Under the pieces are notes generated by a model. It ran no database searches. It worked only from the letters and a program-made list of their open reading frames with translations, and was not told where the DNA came from. The translations under genes and the position numbers were made by a program. Source: Blastopirellula marina (GTDB taxonomy: Bacteria; Planctomycetota; Planctomycetia; Pirellulales; Pirellulaceae). From it: a DNA stretch of 64,000 nt. Positions 8,127 through 16,815 of this stretch are shown one piece after another; position 1 is the stretch's first letter; each line of letters starts with the position of its first letter. Location: contig NZ_PUIA01000094.1 in the NCBI RefSeq assembly GCF_002967715.1, positions 1 to 64,000 of the forward strand, written 5' to 3'.

Positions 8127-9287
8127 ATGCATTACGACCTGATTGTCGTTGGGGGTGGGATTGTCGGCCTGGGGCATGCCTGGGCGGCCGCGAAACTGGG
8201 ACAGACCGTGGCGGTGTTCGATAACAGCCCTCGCGCCGAAGGAGCCAGTATCCGCAACTTCGGGATGGTCTGGCCGATCGGTCAGCCCCAGGGAGCACAG
8301 CGGGCACTCGCCGTGCGCAGCCGTAAGCTGTGGCTGGAACTGGGCGCGGCGGCTGGCTTCGCGGTCGACCCGTGTGGCTCGCTGCACCTGGCCCATCACG
8401 ACGACGAGTGGGCCGTGCTCAACGAGTTTGCCGGTTCATCTGCTGCCGCAGGGCTCGAACTGGAACTGGTAACGCCAGAACGCATCGCGGCCCTGACCCC
8501 AGCCGCCAATTCAAACGGCCTGAAGGGCGGTCTCTATTCGCACACCGAATTGCGGGTGACACCTCCGACGGCCATTCGCCTGGCGACGGCCTACTTGGCC
8601 GAAACGCTCAACATTCCATTCCACTTTGACACACCCATCACCCAGGTCGACACCGGGCAGGTCACCGCTTCCAACGGCCAGACCTGGACGGCCGAGCGGA
8701 TCGTGATTGCCACCGGGGCCTATTTTCGGCATCTGTTTCCTGAAGCCCACACGGCCGAGAAGCTGCGACTATGCAAGCTGCAGATGATGCTCACCGAAGC
8801 GCAGCCTGCCGAGTGGAAGCTGGGGCCGCACATCGCCAGCGGACTGACGCTGCGCCACTATACTTCTTTCGCTGACTGCCCTTCCCTGGCCGCGGTGAAA
8901 GAGCGTTTTGCGAAAGACTCGCCCGAGCTCGATCGCTATGGCATCCACGTGATGGCCTCGCAGGCCGACAACGGGGGTTTGATCCTGGGGGATTCGCACG
9001 AATACGATGACGACGTCGAGCCGGTCGACAAGGCAGAAATCGACGCGCTGATGCTGCGGGAACTTCAGAAGATCATGAACATTCCAACCTGGAACATCGT
9101 TCGCCGCTGGCACGGCTTGTACGCCAAGCATCCGCGGCAGATGTGCTTCGTACGTGAGGTTCGCCCGGAAGTCCTCGTGGTTAACGGCTTCGGCGGCAAC
9201 GGAATGACCCTGTCGCTGGCCTTGTCCGAATCGGTCATCCAGAGCTGGCAAAACGCGCCACAGTGGGACGCGTTCGGCAGCAGCTAG
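8127..9287 (+). CDS. FAD-dependent oxidoreductase, TIGR03364/HpnW-like
   Basis: DAO-type flavoprotein, 386 aa. Starts MHYDLIVVGGGIVGLGHAWAAAKLG, a canonical FAD-binding GxGxxG at the extreme N-terminus, which fixes the start at ATG 8127 with AGGGA upstream. SIRNFGMVWPIGQPQG near residue 48 and VNGFGGNGMTLS near the C-terminus are typical of the proposed HpnW group of amine/amino-acid oxidases, some of which sit in phosphonate degradation loci. No phosphonate genes are visible here. Its close spacing after the kinase-like gene suggests a two-gene operon whose shared substrate is unknown. The next gene is convergent with only 8 bases between, and no terminator is visible. Confidence 0.82.
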   Translation: MHYDLIVVGGGIVGLGHAWAAAKLGQTVAVFDNSPRAEGASIRNFGMVWPIGQPQGAQRALAVRSRKLWLELGAAAGFAVDPCGSLHLAHHDDEWAVLNEFAGSSAAAGLELELVTPERIAALTPAANSNGLKGGLYSHTELRVTPPTAIRLATAYLAETLNIPFHFDTPITQVDTGQVTASNGQTWTAERIVIATGAYFRHLFPEAHTAEKLRLCKLQMMLTEAQPAEWKLGPHIASGLTLRHYTSFADCPSLAAVKERFAKDSPELDRYGIHVMASQADNGGLILGDSHEYDDDVEPVDKAEIDALMLRELQKIMNIPTWNIVRRWHGLYAKHPRQMCFVREVRPEVLVVNGFGGNGMTLSLALSESVIQSWQNAPQWDAFGSS

Positions 9288-9295
9288 GACGGCGT

Positions 9296-12200
9296 TCAGG
9301 AATATACGGGGGCACTATCGTGCTGTATCGCGGTGCTCGTTTCTTTTCGCCGCAGCCGCAAGCACGGCAGCTTGAGTACTGCTGGGTTGGCCATCACCAT
9401 GTGTACGGTGGGCACGAATGTCAACGCCAGCAAGGTCGCACCGACGACACCACCGGCGATCGACACGGCCAACGGTGGCCAGAACCCGCCGCCTGACATC
9501 ACCAGCGGCAAAAAACCCACGACTGTCGTAGCGGTGGTCGCCACGACATGCCGTGTCGCCCGCATAACGACCTCGCGAATGGCCACTGGGTCGCCTGCTT
9601 TGGCTTCGTCGTTTTCGCGGAGCGCGGCCAGCACGACGATCGAGTCGTTGATCGCGATTCCCACCAGCCCCATCGTGCCGACGATGGCCATGAACCCGAA
9701 CGGATAGCCAAAGATCCATAGCGCCGCCAGGCCCAGCCCCACCGAGAACAACCCCACGCCCCCAATAAGCGAAGCAGCCCGGAACGAGCTGAACGACAGC
9801 ACCAGCGTGGCGACCATCAAGACCATGAGCACGCCGACGCTGGACATCAAGTTGCCCACGGCCTGATCGCGTCCGTTCGCTTCGCCACCGAGTCCCATGC
9901 GGTAGCCGGTTGGGAATTCAAAGCCGGACGCGGCGAGACGGTCTTCCAGTTTCGCCAGCACCACTGATGGTAGCACGCCCGCTTGGACGTACGCTTTGAC
10001 CTCGTTCATTCGCAAGTTATTGAGGCGCGTGACGGCCGAGATCTCTGGCTTCAGCTCCAAGGCACCCACCGCCGAGAACGGGACGGTATTCAGCTTCCCT
10101 TCGCCGCTCGTGCCGGGAATCACCAGATCAAGCGAGGCGATGTCGGCCAGGCTTGCTCGGTAAGACACTGGAACCCGCACGCGTACCGGCAATTCTTCTG
10201 TTTCTTCGAGAACCGTTCCCCCCAGGGCCCCTTCCGTGGAAGCCGCCAATTGCTGGGCGACCTGCGTATGGCTGAGACCTGCCAGGCGTGTTTTCTCTTC
10301 GTCCAATACAAGCGCGAACTTGGGGAGGTCGTCTCCCAGGTCGCTGCGCGTGAGCGTGACCTCGGGAATCTGGGCCAGTTCAGCACGAACGCGTTCGCCG
10401 AGTGCTCGCAGGACTTGAAGATCGGGACCGAACAGTTGAAGTTCGACCGGTGCATCGAACGGCGGGCCTTGTTCCAATTGCCGCGCGAGCACGCGGGCCT
10501 CTGGCACATGTTCGTTGAACTCTTGCTGCAACGTGTTGATGATCTGGGCGGCCCCTTCGGCCGACTTCAGTTGCACGATCGCCTGGCCGTAGGGTGCGTT
10601 GTTCTCGCGGCGACGGACGATGTTGTAGTAGAACGACGGGGCGCTCTCGCCAAGGATCCAGTCGATGTCAGTCACTTCCGGATGCGACTTGGCAATCTGG
10701 CTGATCTTTCGGGCGGTGCTGGCCGTGTGTTCGATCGCCGCTTGCGGCGGCAGTTCCAGTTCGATCTGAAACTGATTGCGATCGGCCGGCGGGAAGAACT
10801 GCTCAGGCAGGTGCCGGGCTTGTACGAAGCCCAAGATCGGCAGCACGACCGACAGCCCGATGCTGAGCACCGGGCGGGCCAGCAGGAAGTCGAGCGTGTT
10901 GCGCCACACGGCGGCCAGCCGTGGGCTTTCCAGGCCGATAGTCCACCAGTGACGGTCGTGGTCGTCTTTAGAACTGACAAACAGCGCCGCCAGGGCTGGC
11001 GTGACGGTCATGGCCAACAGGAACGAACTTCCGATCGCGAGCATCACGCTGATGGCGATCGTGCCGACAAATTCGCCCGCCGGACCAGGCATCAAGGCGA
11101 TGGGGGCGAAGGCCAGGCCCGTGGTCAGCGTGCTTCCCAATAGCGGAATCGCCAGGTGGCGGCCACTGCTGGCCACGGCATGGGCTGCGTCGTCCCCTTC
11201 TTCCATGCGTGTTTTGACTTCATCGACCATCACAATCGCGTTGTCGATCAACAGCCCCAGCGCGATGATGAGCCCGGTGATCGACATCTGGTGCATGGGA
11301 ATCTCCATGAACCGCATGCCGGCCAGCACCATGAAGGCGGAAAGCGGCAAGGCAGTGCCCACCACGATCGCACTTCGCCATCCCATCAGCATAAGGATCA
11401 CCCCCACCACCGCCGCGCCACCGATGGCGAGGTTCCACAGCAAGTTGGTCAGGCGGCCTTCCACGTAGGGGCTTTGCTCGAACATGCGGGCCAGCTCGAC
11501 CCCCTTGGGCAAGTCAGCCTCGAACTGGGATATGACCTTCTGCGCGTCGGTGTTCCAGACGTCGAGGCGATAATCGCTACGCACGAGTGTCCCGAGCGTG
11601 ACGGCCGGCCGATCGTCGATGATGGCCATTTGCCGTGGGGGCGTGGCGATCCCCTTGTTGACGCGGGCGATATCTCCCAGGCGGACAAACTTGCCGTCTT
11701 GGCCATACTGCACCGGAGTTTCGGCGATGCGGTTGATCGAGTCCAACTCGCTGTCGACTTCCATCAGAAAGTTCGATTGCGTCGAGCGGACCTGGCCAGC
11801 GGAAAGCTTCGCGTCGCTGGCAGCAAGCTGCTGGGCGACATCGGCCGCGGTAAGACCGATGCTGGCCAGCTGAGCGGGGTCGACTTCTACCGAGATCTCT
11901 TCTTCCGGTTCGCCGAACAGTTCGACGTCTTCGGTGCCAGGTACACTGCGGAGGTGATCTTCCAGTTGCTCGGCCAGTCGCAGCAAAATGGCGTAGCTGG
12001 GGTCGCTATCTTGGGTCCACTTCAGCGCCACGATCGAGGCGTAGGCCTTGGTAGTGATCATCTCGATATCGGGCTCGCTGGCCCCTTCGGGGAAACTTAC
12101 CTTGGCGTCGTCGATCTTATCGCGAATGCGCGACCAGACTTCGCCGACTTCGTACACGTCGTCGCGCAGTTCGATCACCATCGACGAAGCCCCGGCACGG

Positions 12201-12457
12201 CTGGTCGAGCGGATCTCTTTGATCTCTTCGACCTCTTGCAGTTCTTCTTCCAGGCGATCGCTGACCAAAACCTCGACACGGTCGCCGCGCGCCCCGGGGA
12301 ATAGCGTGGTGACGATAGCAAACCGGGGCGTCAGCGTGGGGTCTTCCAGGCGTGGAAGGACGAAGTACGAAGAAAGCCCGGCCACGATGATGACCGCAAT
12401 GGCCAGGACGAGCATCCGCTGGTCGCGATAAAATGCGTTGAACATGGACTGGCTCAA
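9296..12457 (-). CDS. RND family efflux permease
   Basis: Inner-membrane proton-driven exporter of the AcrB/HAE-type resistance-nodulation-division family, 1053 aa, the usual size. A first transmembrane helix near residues 13-33 is followed by two large periplasmic loops and two sets of membrane helices. TM4 carries GLLIDNAIVMVDE, i.e. the proton-relay Asp pair of HAE1 pumps reads Asp-Asn. TM10-11 has GIAINDSIVVLAALREN. The longest start is TTG at 12457, which overlaps the adaptor stop (TTGA); an ATG four codons later (12445) is equally possible. It is the last gene of the TetR-adaptor-permease operon. No outer-membrane TolC-like gene is present nearby. Substrate not predictable. Confidence 0.92.
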   Translation of the reverse strand: MSQSMFNAFYRDQRMLVLAIAVIIVAGLSSYFVLPRLEDPTLTPRFAIVTTLFPGARGDRVEVLVSDRLEEELQEVEEIKEIRSTSRAGASSMVIELRDDVYEVGEVWSRIRDKIDDAKVSFPEGASEPDIEMITTKAYASIVALKWTQDSDPSYAILLRLAEQLEDHLRSVPGTEDVELFGEPEEEISVEVDPAQLASIGLTAADVAQQLAASDAKLSAGQVRSTQSNFLMEVDSELDSINRIAETPVQYGQDGKFVRLGDIARVNKGIATPPRQMAIIDDRPAVTLGTLVRSDYRLDVWNTDAQKVISQFEADLPKGVELARMFEQSPYVEGRLTNLLWNLAIGGAAVVGVILMLMGWRSAIVVGTALPLSAFMVLAGMRFMEIPMHQMSITGLIIALGLLIDNAIVMVDEVKTRMEEGDDAAHAVASSGRHLAIPLLGSTLTTGLAFAPIALMPGPAGEFVGTIAISVMLAIGSSFLLAMTVTPALAALFVSSKDDHDRHWWTIGLESPRLAAVWRNTLDFLLARPVLSIGLSVVLPILGFVQARHLPEQFFPPADRNQFQIELELPPQAAIEHTASTARKISQIAKSHPEVTDIDWILGESAPSFYYNIVRRRENNAPYGQAIVQLKSAEGAAQIINTLQQEFNEHVPEARVLARQLEQGPPFDAPVELQLFGPDLQVLRALGERVRAELAQIPEVTLTRSDLGDDLPKFALVLDEEKTRLAGLSHTQVAQQLAASTEGALGGTVLEETEELPVRVRVPVSYRASLADIASLDLVIPGTSGEGKLNTVPFSAVGALELKPEISAVTRLNNLRMNEVKAYVQAGVLPSVVLAKLEDRLAASGFEFPTGYRMGLGGEANGRDQAVGNLMSSVGVLMVLMVATLVLSFSSFRAASLIGGVGLFSVGLGLAALWIFGYPFGFMAIVGTMGLVGIAINDSIVVLAALRENDEAKAGDPVAIREVVMRATRHVVATTATTVVGFLPLVMSGGGFWPPLAVSIAGGVVGATLLALTFVPTVHMVMANPAVLKLPCLRLRRKETSTAIQHDSAPVYS

Positions 12458-13788
12458 TTCAGGGGCTCGTTTGCGGTTTGAATACTGACTTGCATTTCTG
12501 GCACCAATCGATTCACGCCGCTGGCCACCACGCGTTCGCCGGAGGTTAACGTCCCCCTGACGAAAGAACGTTCGCTTTCGCTATAGATGACTTCGATCTC
12601 GCGGCGGGAGACCCGGTGCTCTTCGTTTACGACGTACACCGACCAGAGGCCACGCGATCCTTGCAGGAGCGCGGAATTGGGCAGCCAGAAGCCGTTGTCG
12701 TTACGCTCGCTGGCCAACGAGACGCGAGCGACCTGGGCCGGTACCCAGCCACGCGATGCTTCCTCGTCCAGTCGCAGTACGACGGTTTGTGTGCGAGTGG
12801 TGGCATCGAGTTCCGGCACAATGCCGGTGACTTTGCCCTGACGCGTTTGATCGTTGACGGTGACCGGTAAGACGTCACCTAGGGACAACGTGGTGGCCGC
12901 TTCCGGGGGCAAGCCCAGCCATACTTCGAGGGGCTCGTGCTGGACGATTCGGTACACCGACTGGCCGGCACTGATGACGGCTCCTTCGTCGAAGTTACGC
13001 CGGGCGATGGTGCCTGAGAAGGGAGCTACGAGCCGCGTATCTTCTTGTTCGTGCTGCAGGTCGACCAATTGAGCTTCGAGGCCGGCAACGCGTGCTTTCT
13101 GGGCATCGATCTGTTCGATGCGTGTCCCGCGGCAGAGTTCCTCTAAGCGGCTCTTCGCGGCATCGAGACGCCCCTGGGCAGCTTCGGCACCGAAGACGGC
13201 GTCTTCCAATGTTTCACGCGAAATGGCGCTGCGCTGGATGAGTTGCTCGCGACGCTTCTTGTTGGCCTGCTGCAGTTGCAGTTCGGCATCGAGTTGACGG
13301 ACTTCGGCCTCGGCGGCGGCGATGACTTCGGAGCGTGGGCCGGCTTTCAGTTCTTCGAGAATGGCCAGCTGTTGATCGTGCTCGGCTTTCGTCTGAGCGA
13401 TGCGCGCCGAGAGGTGACGATCGTCGAGCACGGCGAGTGCCTGACCGGCCTGGACGTGATCCCCTTCATCGACCGAAAGCTGGATGATCTTGCCAGGCAG
13501 CTCGAAACTCAGTTCGCTGGTCTTGGCCGCGACCAGCACACCGGTGTAGGTACGCTGAGCGGCGTAGCTTCCTTGCGACTCGACGGAGACAACTTCCACC
13601 GGCAGCGGCTGGGCCTTGGGCGTGGGCAGTGTCTCGGCGCTGGCGAAGGGGTAGTTCCAAAAGAAGATCCCCGCGACCAGAAAGCCTACGGTCGCCCCCA
13701 TGCCGACACGAATCGTCCAAAGTTGACGCTTCGTCCACTTTTGTTCAAAAAAAGACTCACGACTGGGTGAGTAGTTGCTGATATTCAT
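12454..13788 (-). CDS. RND efflux periplasmic adaptor (HlyD/MFP family)
   Basis: Membrane-fusion protein linking the RND pump to an outer-membrane channel, 444 aa. Residues about 26-46 are an N-terminal membrane anchor. The two halves of the lipoyl-like domain are seen at VDEGDHVQAGQALAVLDD (about 108) and RLVAPFSGTIARRNFDEGAVISAG (about 262). They flank a long coiled-coil hairpin (about 128-255) rich in Gln, Glu and Ala. Beta-barrel and membrane-proximal domains follow. ATG 13788 is preferred over TTG 13794, with GGAG about 10 bases upstream. The gene starts inside the 3' end of tetR (32-base overlap) and its stop overlaps the permease start region, so the three are translationally coupled. 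Confidence 0.9.
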   Translation of the reverse strand: MNISNYSPSRESFFEQKWTKRQLWTIRVGMGATVGFLVAGIFFWNYPFASAETLPTPKAQPLPVEVVSVESQGSYAAQRTYTGVLVAAKTSELSFELPGKIIQLSVDEGDHVQAGQALAVLDDRHLSARIAQTKAEHDQQLAILEELKAGPRSEVIAAAEAEVRQLDAELQLQQANKKRREQLIQRSAISRETLEDAVFGAEAAQGRLDAAKSRLEELCRGTRIEQIDAQKARVAGLEAQLVDLQHEQEDTRLVAPFSGTIARRNFDEGAVISAGQSVYRIVQHEPLEVWLGLPPEAATTLSLGDVLPVTVNDQTRQGKVTGIVPELDATTRTQTVVLRLDEEASRGWVPAQVARVSLASERNDNGFWLPNSALLQGSRGLWSVYVVNEEHRVSRREIEVIYSESERSFVRGTLTSGERVVASGVNRLVPEMQVSIQTANEPLN

Positions 13789-14491
13789 CGGCAAAGGTCT
13801 CCGTCAGGGCCTTCTGGAAAACGGCCTCGTAGTCGTGCTGGGTCGATAACGCTTTCCAACCAAAACCGTCTAACATGTGATTGATGCAACCGCGAATGGC
13901 CAGGGTTGGGTCTTCGATCCCAATTTCGTCCAGCGCGCCGCTGGTCGACATGATCGAGAACGACCCGAAGTTGATCGCCCACATGCCGAACACCATCCCT
14001 TCAGGAGTCATGTCGCCGGTCAGCGTCAAATCTCCCTGGCTGATGGCATCGCGAACAATACCGGCCACGATCCCCGTACATGCCTGTTCGCAGGTACGCA
14101 TAATATTCTGCCGCTTTTCCGAGGTTTTCTCCCAAATCGAAGACAAGCGAACGACTTGCTCGACATTGAAATGGCTCGGATAAAGCCGCACAAACAACTC
14201 GCAAGCGACCGCCACGGCGGTAAGCCGCTCGCGCGAGGCCCCACGAAACAGCGATGCCCTTTGGAAAAGGGAGGTCCGCTTCTTTTGGGTCTCGACGGCC
14301 AATGCCAGGATAATGTCTTCTTTGTTTGGAAAATGGCGGTAAACCGTCCCTTTTCCATACTCCACCGCTTCGGCGATACGATCCATACTCAGACCCAGGT
14401 AACCATCCTTAAGCAGCATTTCGCGTGCTACGGATAGAATCTGAGCTTCACGTTCCTGAATTTCTCGCTGTTTACGGGTGAGTGTTGGCAT
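13757..14491 (-). CDS. TetR family transcriptional regulator
   Basis: One-component repressor, 244 aa. N-terminal helix-turn-helix at about 15-60 (ILSVAREMLLKDGYLGLSM.. then GKGTVYRHFPNKEDII, the family signature). The C-terminal ligand domain is larger than the common 190-210 aa proteins. First gene of the efflux operon, so it most likely represses itself, the adaptor and the pump, and is released by a pump substrate (inference from context). A 15-bp palindrome lies 13 bases before its start codon and is the obvious operator candidate. Confidence 0.9.
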   Translation of the reverse strand: MPTLTRKQREIQEREAQILSVAREMLLKDGYLGLSMDRIAEAVEYGKGTVYRHFPNKEDIILALAVETQKKRTSLFQRASLFRGASRERLTAVAVACELFVRLYPSHFNVEQVVRLSSIWEKTSEKRQNIMRTCEQACTGIVAGIVRDAISQGDLTLTGDMTPEGMVFGMWAINFGSFSIMSTSGALDEIGIEDPTLAIRGCINHMLDGFGWKALSTQHDYEAVFQKALTETFADEYQQLLTQS

Positions 14492-14503
14492 CTGCGATCA
14501 TTT

Positions 14504-14518
14504 TGGACACTTCGTCCA
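14504..14518. promoter_or_regulatory. Candidate TetR operator
   Basis: Perfect inverted repeat TGGAC-ACTTC-GTCCA, length and spacing typical for TetR-family half-sites, immediately upstream of the tetR start (14491). Autoregulation is inferred. Confidence 0.6.
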
Positions 14519-14615
14519 TTTATGGCAAGGGAGATTACTTCGATAGCGAAGAAATCGACCGGTTCCTGCATAAATCTTTCGGCAGACTTCACAAAACCGG
14601 GACCTCTGACGTCTC

Positions 14616-14644
14616 TACTACGAAATAGTACGCCGTAAACGGCG
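14616..14644. promoter_or_regulatory. Two abutting perfect inverted repeats
   Basis: TACTA-CGAAA-TAGTA (14616-14630) is directly followed by CGCCGT-AA-ACGGCG (14631-14644). Position in the divergent region suggests protein binding sites. No matching regulator is identified. Confidence 0.4.
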
Positions 14645-14804
14645 ACTCGCCCACCCCAGGCAAATCCCCCATAATAGCCAGTTTGTGTCTTGATAATCAG
14701 CGTGCAAGAGACTGGAGCCAACCTGTCCCCCTGTTACAATGTTTTCACCACTTTTCAATTTACTCTCGTGTTTGTTCCTCTCTTCTTCATGAGGGATGCC
14801 TGAA

Positions 14805-16808
14805 ATGAACCCGGCCAGATTCATTTCCTATCGCTATTTATCCGTTATCGTCATCTGCGGCGCACTGTTTCCAACGATGGCATTAGCTGGCGAGCCTACG
14901 GGTGCGTTGGCCAAGTATGCCGAAAACCGAACGTGGGTCGACGGTACCGGCAAGTTTCAGATCGGTGGGACACTCAAGTCCGCCGACGAGAAGCAGGTCC
15001 AGATCCTCAAATCGGACGGCAGAGTGGTCACCGTTCCGCTGGACAAGTTGAGCGAGAAGGATCGCCAGTTCGTCGACGAGTTCCTGAAAGCGGAAGCAGC
15101 CCAGAACGATCCGAATAATCCGTTTGCTGGTGGCGAGCCAGAGAACCCATTCGCCGGAGGTTCAACAGCGGCGATGCCTGCGACGGCGGCGAACGTGCCC
15201 CTTGTCCCGGCAAGCCCTGGCCGACTGAACAAGGTAAACGTCACCACCGGCGGTGCTCGTCCATTGAGCCTGGCCCCTGGTCGCGAGTTTTGGTCGGTTA
15301 AACCACCAGCCGCTTTACCGGAAGTGACGCTGCAAGATTCGATTATCACGGTTCCTTTGGAAAAGCCCTTCTTTGGCAAGATGGCCCTGGGGATTGCTGG
15401 TCGCGCGCCGACGGTGATCGTCAACGTCTACCAGGAAGGTCGCAAGGCGGCCGACAACTACGGGCGTTTTATGCTCGTCGATCCGACCACGCAAAAGAGC
15501 TCAGCCGTGACCGAGTTTGAACAGCCGTATCGGGTTGTCGCCGTTGCCCCCAACGCGGCAATGTTCGCGGCAATTCGCGTCGAAGGATGGGACACAGGCA
15601 ACGATCTCGCACTCTTTTCCATCAACGGACAGACGATCACCCCGCTGTATGAGTTCACCGTCGGTGGCGGCAGTTGGAAAGAGTTCGTGTCGGCAAAGTT
15701 TCTCCCTAACAACCGCCTGGCTGTTGTCACCAAGGATAAGAAGCTGACGTTCTGGGACTTGAGCGGCACCGTCCCGCGAGCCGTGCAGCAGGGAGAACTG
15801 GCCGACTCCGTGCATGTCAGCTTTTCGCCGGCTGGCGAACTGATGGCCTTTCCGGCGAAGAAGTACGTTGGCTTTTTGGATACGTCCAATGGAAACATCG
15901 TCGGCAGCATCGAGCCAGAGTCGGACGTCGAGCGGGCCGCGATATCCGCCGATGGCAAACGAGTGGCCATAAAGTTGTGGGACAAGCTGGTCATTTACAG
16001 CATGGAGGACGGCACGCACATCAAGACAATCCCTGTGGCCGATACGGGGGACGACGATCTGACTTGGGTGGGTGAGTACGTCAAGCTCAATGAAACCGTC
16101 TACGACGTCGAGCGAACGTTGCCCCTGTGGACGTACAAAACACGTTCCTCGGCCAAGCAGGTTTATGGCGATCGGATGTTTGCCTGCTTCGGCGACAAGC
16201 AGTCGAGCCAGTTGACCATCACCACCTTGCCGCATGAAGCAGCCATTCGCACGGCGGAAACGGTCGATCCGAAGACGCTGTACGTGATGTCGCCGGGAAG
16301 TGCGGTTCGGGTGAACTACCAGTTTGTCAACGTACCGGACGACTATCAACGACAGATCGAAGACGCAGTCAGTGCTAAGCTGAAAGAAAGTAGCTGGGTG
16401 AACAACAACAACGCCAGCGTCATACTGGAGGTCTCGGTGCACGAGGGGGACGAGAAGGAAGAAGATTACTACACCGAGAAGGCTCGCACACTCGGCGGCA
16501 TTGTCCTTCCTCCGCGTCCCTTCGGCGTTCGCCCCAATGGCCCCAGCGAAAAGGTCAAGTTCCGTCCCTGGGTGCATAGCTTCGTGCTCAAGAATGGCAA
16601 CGATGTTTTATTCAAAGGCGAGTACACCCGCGGGGCACCAAGCAGCTTTCAAACCGAAGAAGGGGAAGAGATTCAAGCCGCCGTGCTGAAACTCATCCAC
16701 CCAGACCCGAAGTGGTTTGGCCGCATCAAGGTCCCCTCTTATATTTTGAAGTCGACCATCCGCGAGGGCCTGGGCGAATCGAATCTGACCGCTTCAGGCT
16801 TGAACTGA
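14805..16808 (+). CDS. Secreted SHD1-domain protein with propeller-like repeats
   Basis: Exported planctomycete protein, 667 aa. Signal peptide MNPARFISYRYLSVIVICGALFPTMALA. Residues about 40-100 match the SLA1 homology domain 1 pattern (RTWVDGTGKFQIGGTLKS... VPLDKLSEKDRQFVDEFL), found widely in planctomycete surface proteins. A low-complexity NPFAGG linker follows. About 190-470 contain WD/YVTN-like blade segments (FSPAGELMAFPAKKYVGFLDTSNGNIVGSI; ISADGKRVAIKLWDKLVIYS). The C-terminal 200 residues are unassigned. Start: ATG 14796 has GAGGG directly abutting, so ATG 14805, with the same GAGGG 9 bases upstream, is preferred. Probably involved in protein or glycan binding outside the cytoplasm; no enzymatic motif is visible. 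Confidence 0.75.
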   Translation: MNPARFISYRYLSVIVICGALFPTMALAGEPTGALAKYAENRTWVDGTGKFQIGGTLKSADEKQVQILKSDGRVVTVPLDKLSEKDRQFVDEFLKAEAAQNDPNNPFAGGEPENPFAGGSTAAMPATAANVPLVPASPGRLNKVNVTTGGARPLSLAPGREFWSVKPPAALPEVTLQDSIITVPLEKPFFGKMALGIAGRAPTVIVNVYQEGRKAADNYGRFMLVDPTTQKSSAVTEFEQPYRVVAVAPNAAMFAAIRVEGWDTGNDLALFSINGQTITPLYEFTVGGGSWKEFVSAKFLPNNRLAVVTKDKKLTFWDLSGTVPRAVQQGELADSVHVSFSPAGELMAFPAKKYVGFLDTSNGNIVGSIEPESDVERAAISADGKRVAIKLWDKLVIYSMEDGTHIKTIPVADTGDDDLTWVGEYVKLNETVYDVERTLPLWTYKTRSSAKQVYGDRMFACFGDKQSSQLTITTLPHEAAIRTAETVDPKTLYVMSPGSAVRVNYQFVNVPDDYQRQIEDAVSAKLKESSWVNNNNASVILEVSVHEGDEKEEDYYTEKARTLGGIVLPPRPFGVRPNGPSEKVKFRPWVHSFVLKNGNDVLFKGEYTRGAPSSFQTEEGEEIQAAVLKLIHPDPKWFGRIKVPSYILKSTIREGLGESNLTASGLN

Positions 16809-16815
16809 AACCAGG

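Larger units (their letters stand above)
14492..14804. other. Divergent intergenic region between tetR and the SHD1 gene
   Basis: 313 bases with no gene. Contents: the TGGAC-n5-GTCCA palindrome (14504-14518), two abutting perfect inverted repeats (14616-14630 and 14631-14644), and a TACAAT hexamer at 14735-14740 that could be a -10 element for the plus-strand gene, although no good -35 is seen at 16-18 bases. Confidence 0.6.

Noticed and set aside
9983-11143. 386-aa plus-strand frame inside the RND permease gene
   Set aside because: Antisense to a recognisable 1053-aa permease; composition is Arg/Gln-rich shadow coding with no known motif and no ribosome site.
11156-12304. 382-aa plus-strand frame, also inside the RND permease
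   Set aside because: Shadow of the permease coding strand; His/Gly-rich with no domain pattern.
14735-14740. TACAAT as a firm sigma-70 promoter for the SHD1 gene
   Set aside because: No acceptable -35 hexamer at 16-18 bases upstream; kept only as a remark in the intergenic entry.
15501-16577. 358-aa minus-strand frame opposite the SHD1 protein
   Set aside because: The plus strand has a signal peptide, SHD1 domain and ribosome site; the opposite frame has none.
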